The notes beneath the pieces were generated by a model that saw only the letters and a program-made list of their open reading frames with translations, was not told where the DNA came from and ran no database searches. Below, piece after piece: positions 10,394-18,265 of a stretch of DNA of 64,000 nt (positions within the stretch are counted from its first letter, which is position 1; every line of letters begins with the position of its first letter). Where the stretch lies: NCBI RefSeq assembly GCF_002149035.1, contig NZ_NGFP01000007.1, forward strand, positions 1 through 64,000. Reading direction: 5' to 3'. The position numbers and the translations under genes were made by a program. Origin of the DNA: Streptosporangium minutum. GTDB taxonomy: Bacteria; Actinomycetota; Actinomycetes; Streptosporangiales; Streptosporangiaceae.

Positions 10394-11919
10394 AGCGCAC
10401 TGCCTTCCATGATCATGTCCAGTACTCGATGTTCGTCCAGGTCACCGGCGTCGGCCTCGTGGATGATCGTGCCCTCCCGGATCACCAGCACCCGGTCGGC
10501 CAGGCCGAGCACCTCGGGCACCTCGCTGGAGACCAGCAGCACCCCCACCCCCTCCTCGGCCAGCCTCCGGATCACCGCGTACAGCTCCGCCCGCGCGCCG
10601 ACGTCCACCCCCCGGGTGGGCTCGTCCAGCAGCAGCAGCTTGCGGCCGTTGAGCAGCCAGCGCGCCAGCACCGCCTTCTGCTGGTTGCCGCCCGACAGCG
10701 TCTTGACCGGCCGGTCCGGGTCGGGCGGACGGATGTCCAGCGTCTCGACCAGAGCACGCGCGTCCTCGGCCTCGCGACGCCGATCCAGCCAGCCGAACCG
10801 GGAGTAACGGCCGAGGCTGGCCAGCGAGATGTTGCGCGTCACGCTCTGGTCCAGCAGCAGCGCCTGGGCCTTGCGCTCCTCCGGCGCCAGGCCCATGCCC
10901 AGCCGGACCGCGCCCGCGGTGCCGCCCCGGCGGACCGGCCTGCCCTCCACGACCACCCGCCCCGAGAAGCGGCGCGCCCCGTAGACCGCCTCGATGATCT
11001 CCGAACGGCCCGAGCCGACCAGCCCGGCCAGTCCGACGATCTCCCCCGCCCGGACCGCGAAGGAGACGTCGGCGAACACGCCCGGGACGGTGAGCCCCTC
11101 CACCCGCAGCACCTCCTCCCCCGTCGCGGGCCCGCCACGACGCGGCGGGAAGACGTGCTCCACATTGCGGCCGGTCATCAGGGAGACGATCTGCCGGGTC
11201 GGGGTGTCTCCGGCCGGCAGGCCCACCGCCACCGTGCGGCCGTCCTTGAGCACCGTCACCCGGTCACCGATCTGGCGGATCTCCTCCAGCCGGTGGGAGA
11301 TGTAGACCACCGCCACCCCCTGGGCGGTCAGCTCCCGGATGATCCGGAACAGGTTGCCCACCTCGTCATGGGCCAGTGCCGCCGACGGCTCGTCCATGAT
11401 GATCAACCGGGTGTCGTGCGACAGCGCCCGCGCCATGCTGACCACCTGCCTGGCCGCCGGCGACAGCCGCCCCACCTGCGTCGTCGGCCGGATCTCCCCG
11501 TGCCCCAGCCGCTCCAGCAGCGCCCGGGTGGCCCGGTTGGCCTCCCGCTGACCGACGAACCCCAGCCGGGCCGGCTCATGACCGAGGAAGACGTTCTCGG
11601 CCACGCTCAGTCCCTCCACCAGGTCCAGCTCCTGGTAGATGGTGGAGATGCCCAGCCGGATCGCCGCGATCGGGCTGCTCAGCCGTACCGGCTCACCGCC
11701 CAGGGTGATGGTGCCCTCATCCGGCTGGTGCGCGCCCGCGAGGGTCTTGATCAGGGTGGACTTGCCCGCGCCGTTCTGGCCGAGCAGGCAGTGCACCTCA
11801 CCGGGCAGCACCTCCAGATCGACGCCGTCGAGCGCGCGGACACCGGGGAACTGCTTGACGATCCCCTTCATCAGCAACAAGGGGCTGTTTTCGGACATGA
11901 GGCCTCGCTGGTTGTTCAT
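10390..11919 (-). CDS. Sugar ABC transporter ATP-binding protein (RbsA/MglA-like)
   Basis: A 509-residue double ATPase of the CUT2 sugar importer family. The N-terminal cassette has Walker A GQNGAGKSTL and a degenerate signature (LSPAARQVV), with Walker B IIMDEPSAAL. The C-terminal cassette has an altered Walker A (GLVGSGRSE), the strong signature LSGGNQQK and Walker B LLLDEPTRG. An intact first ATP site and an atypical second one is the normal CUT2 pattern. The ATG at 11919 is preferred because it overlaps the ROK stop by 4 nt (ATGA); ATG 11898 is an alternative. Confidence 0.88.
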   Translation of the reverse strand: MNNQRGLMSENSPLLLMKGIVKQFPGVRALDGVDLEVLPGEVHCLLGQNGAGKSTLIKTLAGAHQPDEGTITLGGEPVRLSSPIAAIRLGISTIYQELDLVEGLSVAENVFLGHEPARLGFVGQREANRATRALLERLGHGEIRPTTQVGRLSPAARQVVSMARALSHDTRLIIMDEPSAALAHDEVGNLFRIIRELTAQGVAVVYISHRLEEIRQIGDRVTVLKDGRTVAVGLPAGDTPTRQIVSLMTGRNVEHVFPPRRGGPATGEEVLRVEGLTVPGVFADVSFAVRAGEIVGLAGLVGSGRSEIIEAVYGARRFSGRVVVEGRPVRRGGTAGAVRLGMGLAPEERKAQALLLDQSVTRNISLASLGRYSRFGWLDRRREAEDARALVETLDIRPPDPDRPVKTLSGGNQQKAVLARWLLNGRKLLLLDEPTRGVDVGARAELYAVIRRLAEEGVGVLLVSSEVPEVLGLADRVLVIREGTIIHEADAGDLDEHRVLDMIMEGSAL

Positions 11920-13097
11920 GGGGCCGAGAAGACGTGGTCGCTGCACAGCCGGGCCGCGCCGATCACTCCGGCGCTGTCGCCGAGCTCCGACAGCACGATG
12001 GGCAGGTTGCCCGTCGCCAGGGGCAGCGACCGGCGGTAGACGACGCTTCTGATCTCCGCCAGCAGCAGGTGGCCCAGCCGGGCCACGCCTCCGGCGACGA
12101 TCACAAGGCCGGGGTTGAAGAAGCTGACGAGCCCTGCCAGCACCAGGCCGACCCGGTGCCCGCCGTCACGGATCAGCCGCACCGCCTCGGCGTCGCCCAG
12201 CTCGGCCGCCGCGGCGACGTCCTCGCCGGTGAGCGCGCCCGTCCGCCGGAGCCGCTCGCCGAGGTACGGCGAGCGCTCGGCGACGGCCGTGGCCTCCCTG
12301 GCGAGAGCGGCACCGCCGAAGTAGGCCTCAAGACAGCCGGCGTTGCCGCAGGCGCAGATGGGGCCGGCGTCGTCGACGCGGATGTGGCCGATGTCGCCGG
12401 CGCTGCCGGAGACACCGCGGTAGATCCTGCCGTCCACCACGATCCCGCAGCCGATCCCGGTGCCGATCTTGACGAAGAGGAAGTCGTCGACCTGCCTGGC
12501 CAGCCCCGCGTGGAGCTCGCCGAGGGCCATGATGTTGACGTCGTTGTCGACCACCACGGGACAGCCGAGCTCCTGCCCGAGCGTCTCCCTGACGGGGTAG
12601 CGGTCCCAGCCGGGCATGATCGGCGGCGCGACCGGCATCCCCTCCCGGAAGCTGACCGGCCCGGGGACGCCGATCCCCGCGCCGTGGAGCTGGGTGAACA
12701 GTCCCTGACCGCGCAGCTTGGCGAGCATCTCGGCGGCCCGGTCCAGCACGGCGGTCGGCCCGTCGCGCACGTCGCAGGGCTCGCTCGCGCGGCCGAGGAC
12801 CTCCAGGCCGCCGTCGGTGACGGCCACGTCGACCGAGGTGGCGCCGACGTCGATGCCGGCGAACCGCATGGTCGCGGCCAGCCGTACCATGCCCGACCTG
12901 CGCCCGCCGCGCGAGGCCGCCAGGCCCGCCTGCTCGACCAGCCGCAGCTCGACCAGCCGGTCGAGTTCGAGGTTGAGCCGGGAGCGTGAGAGCTCGGCCA
13001 CGTCGCCGAGCTCGGCACGTGACCGCGCCCGTTCCCGTAGCAGCCGGAGCAGCGCGGCCTGGTGGGGGTTCTCCGGCCGAGCGGTAACGCGCTTCAC
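11916..13097 (-). CDS. ROK family transcriptional regulator (NagC/XylR type)
   Basis: A 393-residue protein. An N-terminal winged helix-turn-helix (residues about 8-65, RSRAELGDVAELSRSRLNLE) is followed by the ROK sugar-kinase-like domain with GIDVGATSVDVAV, GIGVPGPV, DNDVNIMALGE and the zinc motif CACGNAGCLEAYFGG. It is the first gene of the sugar operon and probably represses it until a sugar ligand binds. The GTG at 13097 follows GGAGG. An inverted repeat in the upstream region (13181-13204) is a candidate operator, implying autoregulation of the whole operon. Confidence 0.88.
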   Translation of the reverse strand: MKRVTARPENPHQAALLRLLRERARSRAELGDVAELSRSRLNLELDRLVELRLVEQAGLAASRGGRRSGMVRLAATMRFAGIDVGATSVDVAVTDGGLEVLGRASEPCDVRDGPTAVLDRAAEMLAKLRGQGLFTQLHGAGIGVPGPVSFREGMPVAPPIMPGWDRYPVRETLGQELGCPVVVDNDVNIMALGELHAGLARQVDDFLFVKIGTGIGCGIVVDGRIYRGVSGSAGDIGHIRVDDAGPICACGNAGCLEAYFGGAALAREATAVAERSPYLGERLRRTGALTGEDVAAAAELGDAEAVRLIRDGGHRVGLVLAGLVSFFNPGLVIVAGGVARLGHLLLAEIRSVVYRRSLPLATGNLPIVLSELGDSAGVIGAARLCSDHVFSAP

Positions 13098-13180
13098 AAC
13101 ACCTCCGCATTGGGAGTTGGTGTGCAGAAGCTAACCCTCTTCTGCTCACGTTGTGAAGGCTTTTAGCGAAACGTCCGCCA

Positions 13181-13204
13181 ACTTTTGCAGATTTCCACAA
13201 AAGT
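13181..13204. promoter_or_regulatory. Candidate ROK operator (inverted repeat)
   Basis: ACTTTTG (13181-13187) and CAAAAGT (13198-13204) form a perfect 7-bp inverted repeat with a 10-bp spacer in the AT-richer region upstream of the ROK-led operon. AT-rich dyads are typical ROK targets; the regulator is inferred from proximity. Confidence 0.5.
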
Positions 13205-13280
13205 CAGCGGACCTGCCGGAGCGGGACCACCGGATCCGGGTGAGACCGGACCACAGAGACCCGGACCACAGAGTCCCGGA

Positions 13281-13324
13281 CCGCAGAAAGGGCGCCCGCA
13301 CCCGCGCGGACGCCCTTTCTGCGG
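13281..13324 (-). terminator. Terminator downstream of SDR gene
   Basis: A perfect 14-bp inverted repeat, CCGCAGAAAGGGCG at 13281-13294 and its complement at 13311-13324, with a 16-nt loop. It lies just past the SDR stop (13333) on its transcribed side. Two CCGGACCACAGAG direct repeats lie beside it (about 13242-13276). Confidence 0.8.
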
Positions 13325-13332
13325 TCATACGG

Positions 13333-14229
13333 TCAGAGCATGGCCTTCATGGAGGCGGACGCCTGCTGGCCGAGGGTGGTGGGGGTCAGGTACGGCTGCT
13401 CGGCCATGATGGCCTCCCAGTTGTCCCGGATGTCCTCGACCGTGTGGTCGTCCTGCCGCCAGCCGGGCCCCTCGGCCACGAAGACCCGGGCGATCCGGCC
13501 GCCGCCGACGCTGAAGACCTCCCCGCTGGTCTCGCAGGACTCGTGCGCCAGGAACGCCACCAGCGCGCTGACCCGTTCCGCGGTGAACTTGGCCTCGAAC
13601 TCGGCCGGCAGCAGCGCCTCGGTCATCCGGGTCCAGGCGACCGGCGCGATCGCGTTGGCCTTGATCCCCGCTCTGGCGCCCTCGATGCCGAGCGTCTTGG
13701 TCAGGCCGACCAGGCCCATCTTCGCCGTGGAGTAGTTGGCCTGGCCGAAGTTGCCGAACAGTCCGGCGGGCGAGGAGGTGTTGACGATCCGGCCGTAGCC
13801 CTGCTCCTTGAGGTACGGGAAGGCAGCGCGGCTCACCAGGAACGAGCCGCGTACGTGGACGGCGAGGACCTGGTCGAACTCCTCGACGCTCATCTTGCCG
13901 AAGGACTTGTCGCGCAGGATGCCGGCGTTGTTGACGACGACGTCCAGCCGCCCGAAGGCGTCGATCGCGGCCTGCACGATCGCCTTGGCGCCCTCCGGGG
14001 TCGCGACGTTGTCGGTGCTGGCGACCGCCTCGCCGCCGTTCTTGTTGATCAGCTTGACCACGTCGGCGGCCGGGCCGCTGGAGGCACCCGTGCCGTCCAG
14101 CGCGCCGCCGAGGTCGTTGACGACGACCTTGGCGCCGCGCTCGGCCAGCGACAGCGCGTGTGAGCGACCGAGACCGTGCCCGGCGCCGGTGATGACCGCG
14201 ACCTTGCCGTCAAACCGCAGCTCTGACAT
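13333..14229 (-). CDS. SDR family oxidoreductase, (3R)-hydroxyacyl-CoA dehydrogenase-like
   Basis: A 298-residue classical short-chain dehydrogenase with cofactor motif TGAGHGLGRSHA, then VVNDLGG, VNNAGILRDKSF, catalytic Ser in NTSSPAGLFG and YSTAK. The NDLGGALDGTG and ILRDKSF stretches match the multifunctional peroxisomal-type (HSD17B4-like) beta-oxidation dehydrogenases, so a role in fatty acyl-CoA or sterol side-chain oxidation is likely. The ATG at 14229 follows GGGAG; longer in-frame extensions run through promoter-like DNA. Its 5' region has an AGAAC-ATA-GTTCT palindrome. It is divergent from the DapB-like gene. Confidence 0.85.
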   Translation of the reverse strand: MSELRFDGKVAVITGAGHGLGRSHALSLAERGAKVVVNDLGGALDGTGASSGPAADVVKLINKNGGEAVASTDNVATPEGAKAIVQAAIDAFGRLDVVVNNAGILRDKSFGKMSVEEFDQVLAVHVRGSFLVSRAAFPYLKEQGYGRIVNTSSPAGLFGNFGQANYSTAKMGLVGLTKTLGIEGARAGIKANAIAPVAWTRMTEALLPAEFEAKFTAERVSALVAFLAHESCETSGEVFSVGGGRIARVFVAEGPGWRQDDHTVEDIRDNWEAIMAEQPYLTPTTLGQQASASMKAML

Positions 14230-14244
14230 CCGCACTCTCCCACG

Positions 14245-14257
14245 AGAACATAGTTCT
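14245..14257. promoter_or_regulatory. AGAAC-n3-GTTCT palindrome before the SDR gene
   Basis: AGAACATAGTTCT is a perfect 5-bp dyad about 15 nt upstream of the SDR start. It resembles sites at 3811, 3846, 23507 and 34640 in this window, each near a catabolic-type gene. A TetR-type repressor is the likely binder (inferred). Confidence 0.4.
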
Positions 14258-14273
14258 GTTTTCCTTGAACCAT

Positions 14274-14316
14274 AGCCTGTCGCCCCCCGCAGGACCATGA
14301 CGAGAGACGACAGGCT
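14274..14316. promoter_or_regulatory. AGCCTGTCG inverted repeat in divergent promoter region
   Basis: AGCCTGTCG (14274-14282) and CGACAGGCT (14308-14316) are a perfect 9-bp inverted repeat 25 nt apart. They lie midway between the divergent SDR and DapB-like genes, so this could be an operator for both or an mRNA hairpin. Confidence 0.35.
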
Positions 14317-14446
14317 GCCGGATCGTCGCGGATAGTGATCGGGCGCGTGAATTTCTGTTAAAGTTTCTGCCCCGAACAGGGCGAGGGTCAACGACGACAC
14401 TCCTCCCAGCACGGCCCCGCCCAGAGACCCGGGCTGGAGGCAACGC

Positions 14447-15505
14447 ATGCCCTCATCTCCGCCCCTCCGAGTGATCCAATGGGCCACGGGCGCCGTTGGA
14501 CGCTACTCACTGCGCGCCCTGATCACCCGTCCGGAGTTCAATCTCGTCGGAGTCCTCGTCTACGACCCCGACAAGCTGGGACAGGACGCCGGCACGCTCG
14601 TCGGACTGCCCGCGACCGGTGTCACCTGCACCGACGACGTCGACGAGATCCTCGCCACCGAGGCCGACTGCGTGCTGCACATGCCGCTGCCCGCGTCCTA
14701 CTTCGGCGGCGACCACCCGACCGACGTGGAGACGATCTGCGCCCTGCTCGCCTCGGGCAAGAACGTCGTTACCACGACCGGGTTCGTCTACCCCCAGTGC
14801 TACGGCCCCGGCGTGGTGGAACGCCTGGAGGCCGCCTGCCGCGCCGGGAACGCCTCCCTGCACGGCACCGGCATCAATCCCGGCTTCATGAGCGACATGC
14901 TCCCCCTCGCCCTGACCGGGCTGTCCAACCGGATCGACCACATCTATGTCCGCGAGTCCTCCGACTTCCGGGGCCACCCGTCCCGCCAGATCGTGGTCGA
15001 CCTGTTCGGCTTCACCCGCTCGGCCAAGGACTACGCCGCCGCCGTCCGCCCGTTCCGCGCCTTCCAGCGCTCGCTGTTCGCCGAGAGTGTGCAGTTCGTG
15101 GCGGGCAACCTCGACGTGACCCTCGACGAGGTCGAGGAGAGCGACGAGTTCGAGCTCGCCTCCGAGGAGTTCGAGATCGCCGCGGGCCTGGTCAGCGTCG
15201 GCACCGTGTGCGCCTCCCGCTGGACGTTCACCGGCCTCGTCCGCGGCCGCCCCTTCATGACCGTGGAGTGCGTCTACAAGGCCGACGCCACCAAGGTGCG
15301 CCGCTGGCCCGAGCCCGGCTTCACCATCCATATCGAGGGCGTCCCCCAGATGACGCTCGCCGTCGAGGAGATGTCCCACGGCCTGGTCGGTGCCGCCGCC
15401 CACGCGGTCAACACGGTGTCCGCCCTCTGCGCCGCCCCGCCCGGCATCCGCACCCTCCTGGACCTGCCTCTGGCCACCGGCCGGGGCACCGTCCGTCTCA
15501 CCTGA
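14447..15505 (+). CDS. Dihydrodipicolinate-reductase-like NAD(P)H-binding protein
   Basis: A 352-residue protein with an N-terminal Rossmann motif (VIQWATGAVGRYSLRAL), then VVTTTGFVYP and GTGINPGFMSD. This pattern belongs to a DapB-like family common in actinobacteria, related to 2,4-diaminopentanoate dehydrogenase, that often sits beside lipid or steroid catabolic genes. It is too long and divergent for true DapB of lysine synthesis. The ATG at 14447 starts the conserved part. It is transcribed away from the SDR gene. The substrate is unknown. Confidence 0.75.
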   Translation: MPSSPPLRVIQWATGAVGRYSLRALITRPEFNLVGVLVYDPDKLGQDAGTLVGLPATGVTCTDDVDEILATEADCVLHMPLPASYFGGDHPTDVETICALLASGKNVVTTTGFVYPQCYGPGVVERLEAACRAGNASLHGTGINPGFMSDMLPLALTGLSNRIDHIYVRESSDFRGHPSRQIVVDLFGFTRSAKDYAAAVRPFRAFQRSLFAESVQFVAGNLDVTLDEVEESDEFELASEEFEIAAGLVSVGTVCASRWTFTGLVRGRPFMTVECVYKADATKVRRWPEPGFTIHIEGVPQMTLAVEEMSHGLVGAAAHAVNTVSALCAAPPGIRTLLDLPLATGRGTVRLT

Positions 15506-15574
15506 CCGCGCCCGCCCGGGCGGCGGATCCGCTCCGTGGAGCTCGGGGGCCACGGGGAAAGCGTCACCGGCGCC

Positions 15575-16135
15575 GAGGTGTTCCGCGTAACCGAAGGTCA
15601 CGGATGGTGACCACCGCCGGGTGCCGGGAGAGCAGGCCGCCCGCCGCGGGATGACACCGAGGCGTACGGATGTGCCGCTTTCCTCGCGACTCTGCCGGTG
15701 CGCGAGCATTCGGCGGTTTCGTGCCTGCTCCGGCCTCAGGGAATCCGGCCGCTGGTTCCTCGGCGTCCTGCCGGTCCCGCTCCGCCTGCCTCCGGTGCGG
15801 GACGAAGGGTGGAGGCCGGTGTGTTCAGGACGTCACGCAGGTCGAGTGGGGCGGGTGGTGGGAGGGGCTCGGCCTGTTCGGCGCGGAAGGCGCTGAGCAT
15901 GTAGGCGACGAGTCGTCGGGACGAGGCCAGGGCCGCTTCGGTGGATTCGGCGATGATGCCGCCATTGGCCATGAGCAGTAGGGCGAGGTCGTCCTGCGCG
16001 AAGTCGGCGCGCAGCCGCCCGGCCGTCTTGGCGCGTCGCGTCAGCTCGGCGAAGCCCTGCATGGCGCGGTAGCGTTTCTGTTCGATGTCCACCGCGTCGG
16101 GGAACGCCGCGATCTCCGGTTACGCGGAACGCCTC
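15575..16135. repeat. 19-bp inverted repeats flanking a broken regulator gene
   Basis: GAGGTGTTCCGCGTAACCG at 15575-15593 is repeated in inverted orientation at 16117-16135 with one mismatch, enclosing about 520 bp that hold the truncated TetR gene. The right copy supplies the in-frame stop that closes that remnant's 5' end. It could mark an inversion or excision breakpoint. No transposase is present. Bases 15506-15735 contain nothing else I recognise. Confidence 0.6.
15736..16119 (-). pseudogene. TetR family regulator remnant (C-terminal domain only)
   Basis: The frame reads a typical TetR ligand-domain tail (RYRAMQGFAELTRRAKTAGRLR, then LALLLMANGGI) but has no helix-turn-helix. An in-frame TAA at 16120-16122, inside the inverted repeat, closes it on the 5' side. 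The only possible start is a GTG at 16092, which would give a 118-residue protein without a DNA-binding part. The last 35 residues are Pro/Gly-rich and look like read-through. I take it as a broken gene rather than a functional small protein. Confidence 0.6.
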
Positions 16136-16217
16136 ACTGACATGCGAAATACGGAACCTCAGTAGGGAGATATCCGTTTTCCGCTCGTATCAGTAGAACG
16201 ATCACGTCAGGGGCCCT

Positions 16218-17006
16218 TTGACATCCGCACCGCGTACGTTGATTTCCATTCTCGTGACCGCTTTCGCCCTTACGGCCTGTACGGCACCCGCTCCACGTGC
16301 CGACAATCCCCCTCCCCCGGTCCAGTCCGTGGTGGAGGACGACGGGGAAGTCCCGGATGAGGGCGAGGCGGAAAAGGCCTACATCGAGGTGTGCGTGCGG
16401 AAGGGCAACCGGATCCGCGTCGCCGACCAGCGCTGCGACGACGCCGAGCGAGGCTACTCCTGGTACTTCATCCCGGCGGAGAAGCGCGTCCCCGCCTTGG
16501 GGAAGAGGGCCGGGAAGGGGTCGCTCCGGAAGCCGTCCGGCGAGATCCTGCGGGCCGCGAAGAAGGGCGGCCGGGGAAACGACGTCTCCATTGTGGACGT
16601 CGAGGACCGCGTCATGGTCTGCGTGCGGAAGGAAACCCGTACCCGCGTCTCCGACCGTGCCTGTAACGGCAGGAAACGCATTTTCCGCTGGTATTACATC
16701 AGGATCGACAGGCACGTCCCCGCGGTCGGGGAGAAGGCCGAGGCCGGCTCGTTCCGCGTGCCGTACGGCGACACCTATAACGCCATCCAAAAGGGTGGTA
16801 TCGGGACTAAAGCCGCAATCGACTACGAAGACTATGAAGACAGCGACATAGAGGACGACACGGACGACGGATCGAACGACACGGCCACCGACACCGACAC
16901 CGACACCGACCGCGTCACCACTGGCTGCGGGATCGGCTGCCGCAGGTGCACGGGCGTCTGCAACGGGTCGAGTTCCAACGGGCGCCGCAGGGGCGGCCGC
17001 CGCTGA
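16218..17006 (+). CDS. Putative lipoprotein with duplicated cysteine-containing domain
   Basis: A 262-residue protein I do not recognise. A TTG start after GGGG gives a signal peptide with lipobox ALTAC (Cys21). An acidic/Pro linker follows, then two copies of a 60-65 residue unit (about 57-120 and 132-196) sharing VCVRK, a Cys about 15 residues later, WY(F/Y)I, VPA-G, GS-R and KGG-G. The C-terminal 60 residues are Asp/Thr-rich (DTDTDTD) and end in a Cys-rich, basic tail (GCGIGCRRCTGVCN, then RRRGGRR). It is probably exposed on the outer face of the membrane. It is followed by the convergent flavin reductase and may be monocistronic. No function is assigned. Confidence 0.6.
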   Translation: MTSAPRTLISILVTAFALTACTAPAPRADNPPPPVQSVVEDDGEVPDEGEAEKAYIEVCVRKGNRIRVADQRCDDAERGYSWYFIPAEKRVPALGKRAGKGSLRKPSGEILRAAKKGGRGNDVSIVDVEDRVMVCVRKETRTRVSDRACNGRKRIFRWYYIRIDRHVPAVGEKAEAGSFRVPYGDTYNAIQKGGIGTKAAIDYEDYEDSDIEDDTDDGSNDTATDTDTDTDRVTTGCGIGCRRCTGVCNGSSSNGRRRGGRR

Positions 17007-17056
17007 CCCGCCCTCCGCGAGGGGAACGCCCCGGACGGGAGGCGTCCCCCACGGGG

Positions 17057-17563
17057 TCAGGAGTGCGGGGTGAAGCGGCCGAAGCGTCCCTGGTGGTAGA
17101 GGAGCGGACGGCCGCCGGGGTCGAGGTTGGTGTCGGTGACGAGGCCGACCACGAGGACGTGGTCCCCTATGTCGACGGTGGAGTGCGGGGAGCAGATCAG
17201 CTGGGCGGACGCGCCGTTCAGGAGGGGGACGCCCAGCGGGCCGGGCCGCCAGGAGGTCGGGGCGGCGAAGCGGTCGACGCCCTTGCGCGCGAACCGGGAG
17301 GCCAGCTCGGCCTGGTCGCTGGCCAGCACGTTCACCGCGAAGTGGTCGGCCTGGCGGAGCCAGGGCCAGGTGGTCGAGGACTGGTCGACGTAGAAGGAGA
17401 CCAGTGGGGGCGCGAGGCTGACCGAGGAGAACGAGGTGGCCGTCAGCCCGGCCGGGATCCCCTCGGACTGCGCGGTGACCACGACCACCCCGGCGGCGTG
17501 GACGGCCAGCGCCTGCCGGAACCGCTCGCCGTCGACCGCCCGGCCGGGCAGGGTCTCGGTCAT
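17057..17563 (-). CDS. Flavin reductase domain protein (HpaC/NtaB-like)
   Basis: A 168-residue flavin reductase family protein. The block FRQALAVHAAGVVVVTAQ, PAGLTATSFSSVSLAPPLVSF and HFAVNVLASDQ is the FMN-binding split barrel of reductases that feed reduced flavin to two-component monooxygenases. It lies 180 nt behind the FMN reductase of the organosulfur operon, on the same strand, and may be its last member. Its ATG overlaps by 4 nt the stop of a 37-codon ORF that has a much better ribosome site, suggesting translational coupling. Confidence 0.85.
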   Translation of the reverse strand: MTETLPGRAVDGERFRQALAVHAAGVVVVTAQSEGIPAGLTATSFSSVSLAPPLVSFYVDQSSTTWPWLRQADHFAVNVLASDQAELASRFARKGVDRFAAPTSWRPGPLGVPLLNGASAQLICSPHSTVDIGDHVLVVGLVTDTNLDPGGRPLLYHQGRFGRFTPHS

Positions 17564-17673
17564 GAGTCCTCGCTCGGGGAGCCGAGGGGACGTGTGGGCT
17601 CGTGGGGCCTCGGCGGCTCATCGAACATCGTCAAGGTGCTCAGCCTTCCGGCTACCTCGCTCCGCCCGATCAC
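17560..17673 (-). CDS. Small ORF coupled to the flavin reductase
   Basis: A GTG at 17673 follows GAGGAGG at 4-nt spacing, one of the strongest ribosome sites in the region. The frame runs 37 codons and ends in a TGA that overlaps the flavin reductase ATG (ATGA). The peptide (begins VIGRSEVAGRLSTLTM) resembles nothing I know. It may be a coupling ORF that delivers ribosomes to the flavin reductase, whose own start lacks a good site. Confidence 0.4.
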   Translation of the reverse strand: MIGRSEVAGRLSTLTMFDEPPRPHEPTRPLGSPSEDS

Positions 17674-17743
17674 GTTTCCTCCTCAGCGGCGTGAAACACG
17701 CTTATGGTCGGTAACCCATTCATAACCCCATCTCTTCCCGATA

Positions 17744-18265
17744 TCACGACGGAGCTCCTTCCCTGAGCGCCGCGGCGACCTGAGGAGCGACCCGGCCGGC
17801 CCAGCGGCCGAGAACGGCGTCGAGGTCGGGGAGCTCGGACTCCAGCAGCGCCAGGCCCGGGGTGGGGACCGTGGCGCCCAGCTCGACCAGGAGCGGCCGG
17901 AGGTGGACCTCCACCGCCAGGGCGTGCCGCGCGTCCCCCATCACCAGCAGCGGCAGCGCGACAGTGGAGGCCAGCGCACCCCCAGGCAGCCGGTCGAGGA
18001 AGGTCTTGAGCAGGCCGGTGTAGGCGCCCTTGTAGGTCGGGCTCGCCACCACCAGGACGTCCGCCCGGGTGAGGAGCTCCAGCGCGGCCTCCACGGCGGA
18101 CGACGCCGCGGGCACGGACAGCAGGGGGGCGAGGGCGGACAGGTCGACGATCTCGGACGGCCCCTCGCGGCCGATCCGCCGGGCGACGGTCCGGGTGGCC
18201 TGGACGGCCACGTCATACGTGCGCGACCCGGCTCGCGGGTTGCCCACCACGGTCACGATGCTCAT
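17744..18265 (-). CDS. NADPH-dependent FMN reductase (SsuE/MsuE-like)
   Basis: A 173-residue flavodoxin-fold reductase with N-terminal VTVVGNPRAGSRTYDVA for the FMN phosphate and VVASPTYKGAYTGLLKTFLDRL, the classic SsuE/MsuE signature. It reduces FMN with NAD(P)H for the monooxygenase encoded upstream. The ATG at 18265 overlaps the monooxygenase stop by 4 nt (ATGA). Its place after an SsuABC-type importer and an FMN-dependent monooxygenase marks an organosulfur desulfonation operon. Confidence 0.87.
   Translation of the reverse strand: MSIVTVVGNPRAGSRTYDVAVQATRTVARRIGREGPSEIVDLSALAPLLSVPAASSAVEAALELLTRADVLVVASPTYKGAYTGLLKTFLDRLPGGALASTVALPLLVMGDARHALAVEVHLRPLLVELGATVPTPGLALLESELPDLDAVLGRWAGRVAPQVAAALREGAPS

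Noticed and set aside
8264-10807. Long plus-strand open frame opposite the sugar operon
   Set aside because: Arg/His/Gly-rich composition typical of antisense frames in high-GC DNA; real transporter domains lie on the minus strand.
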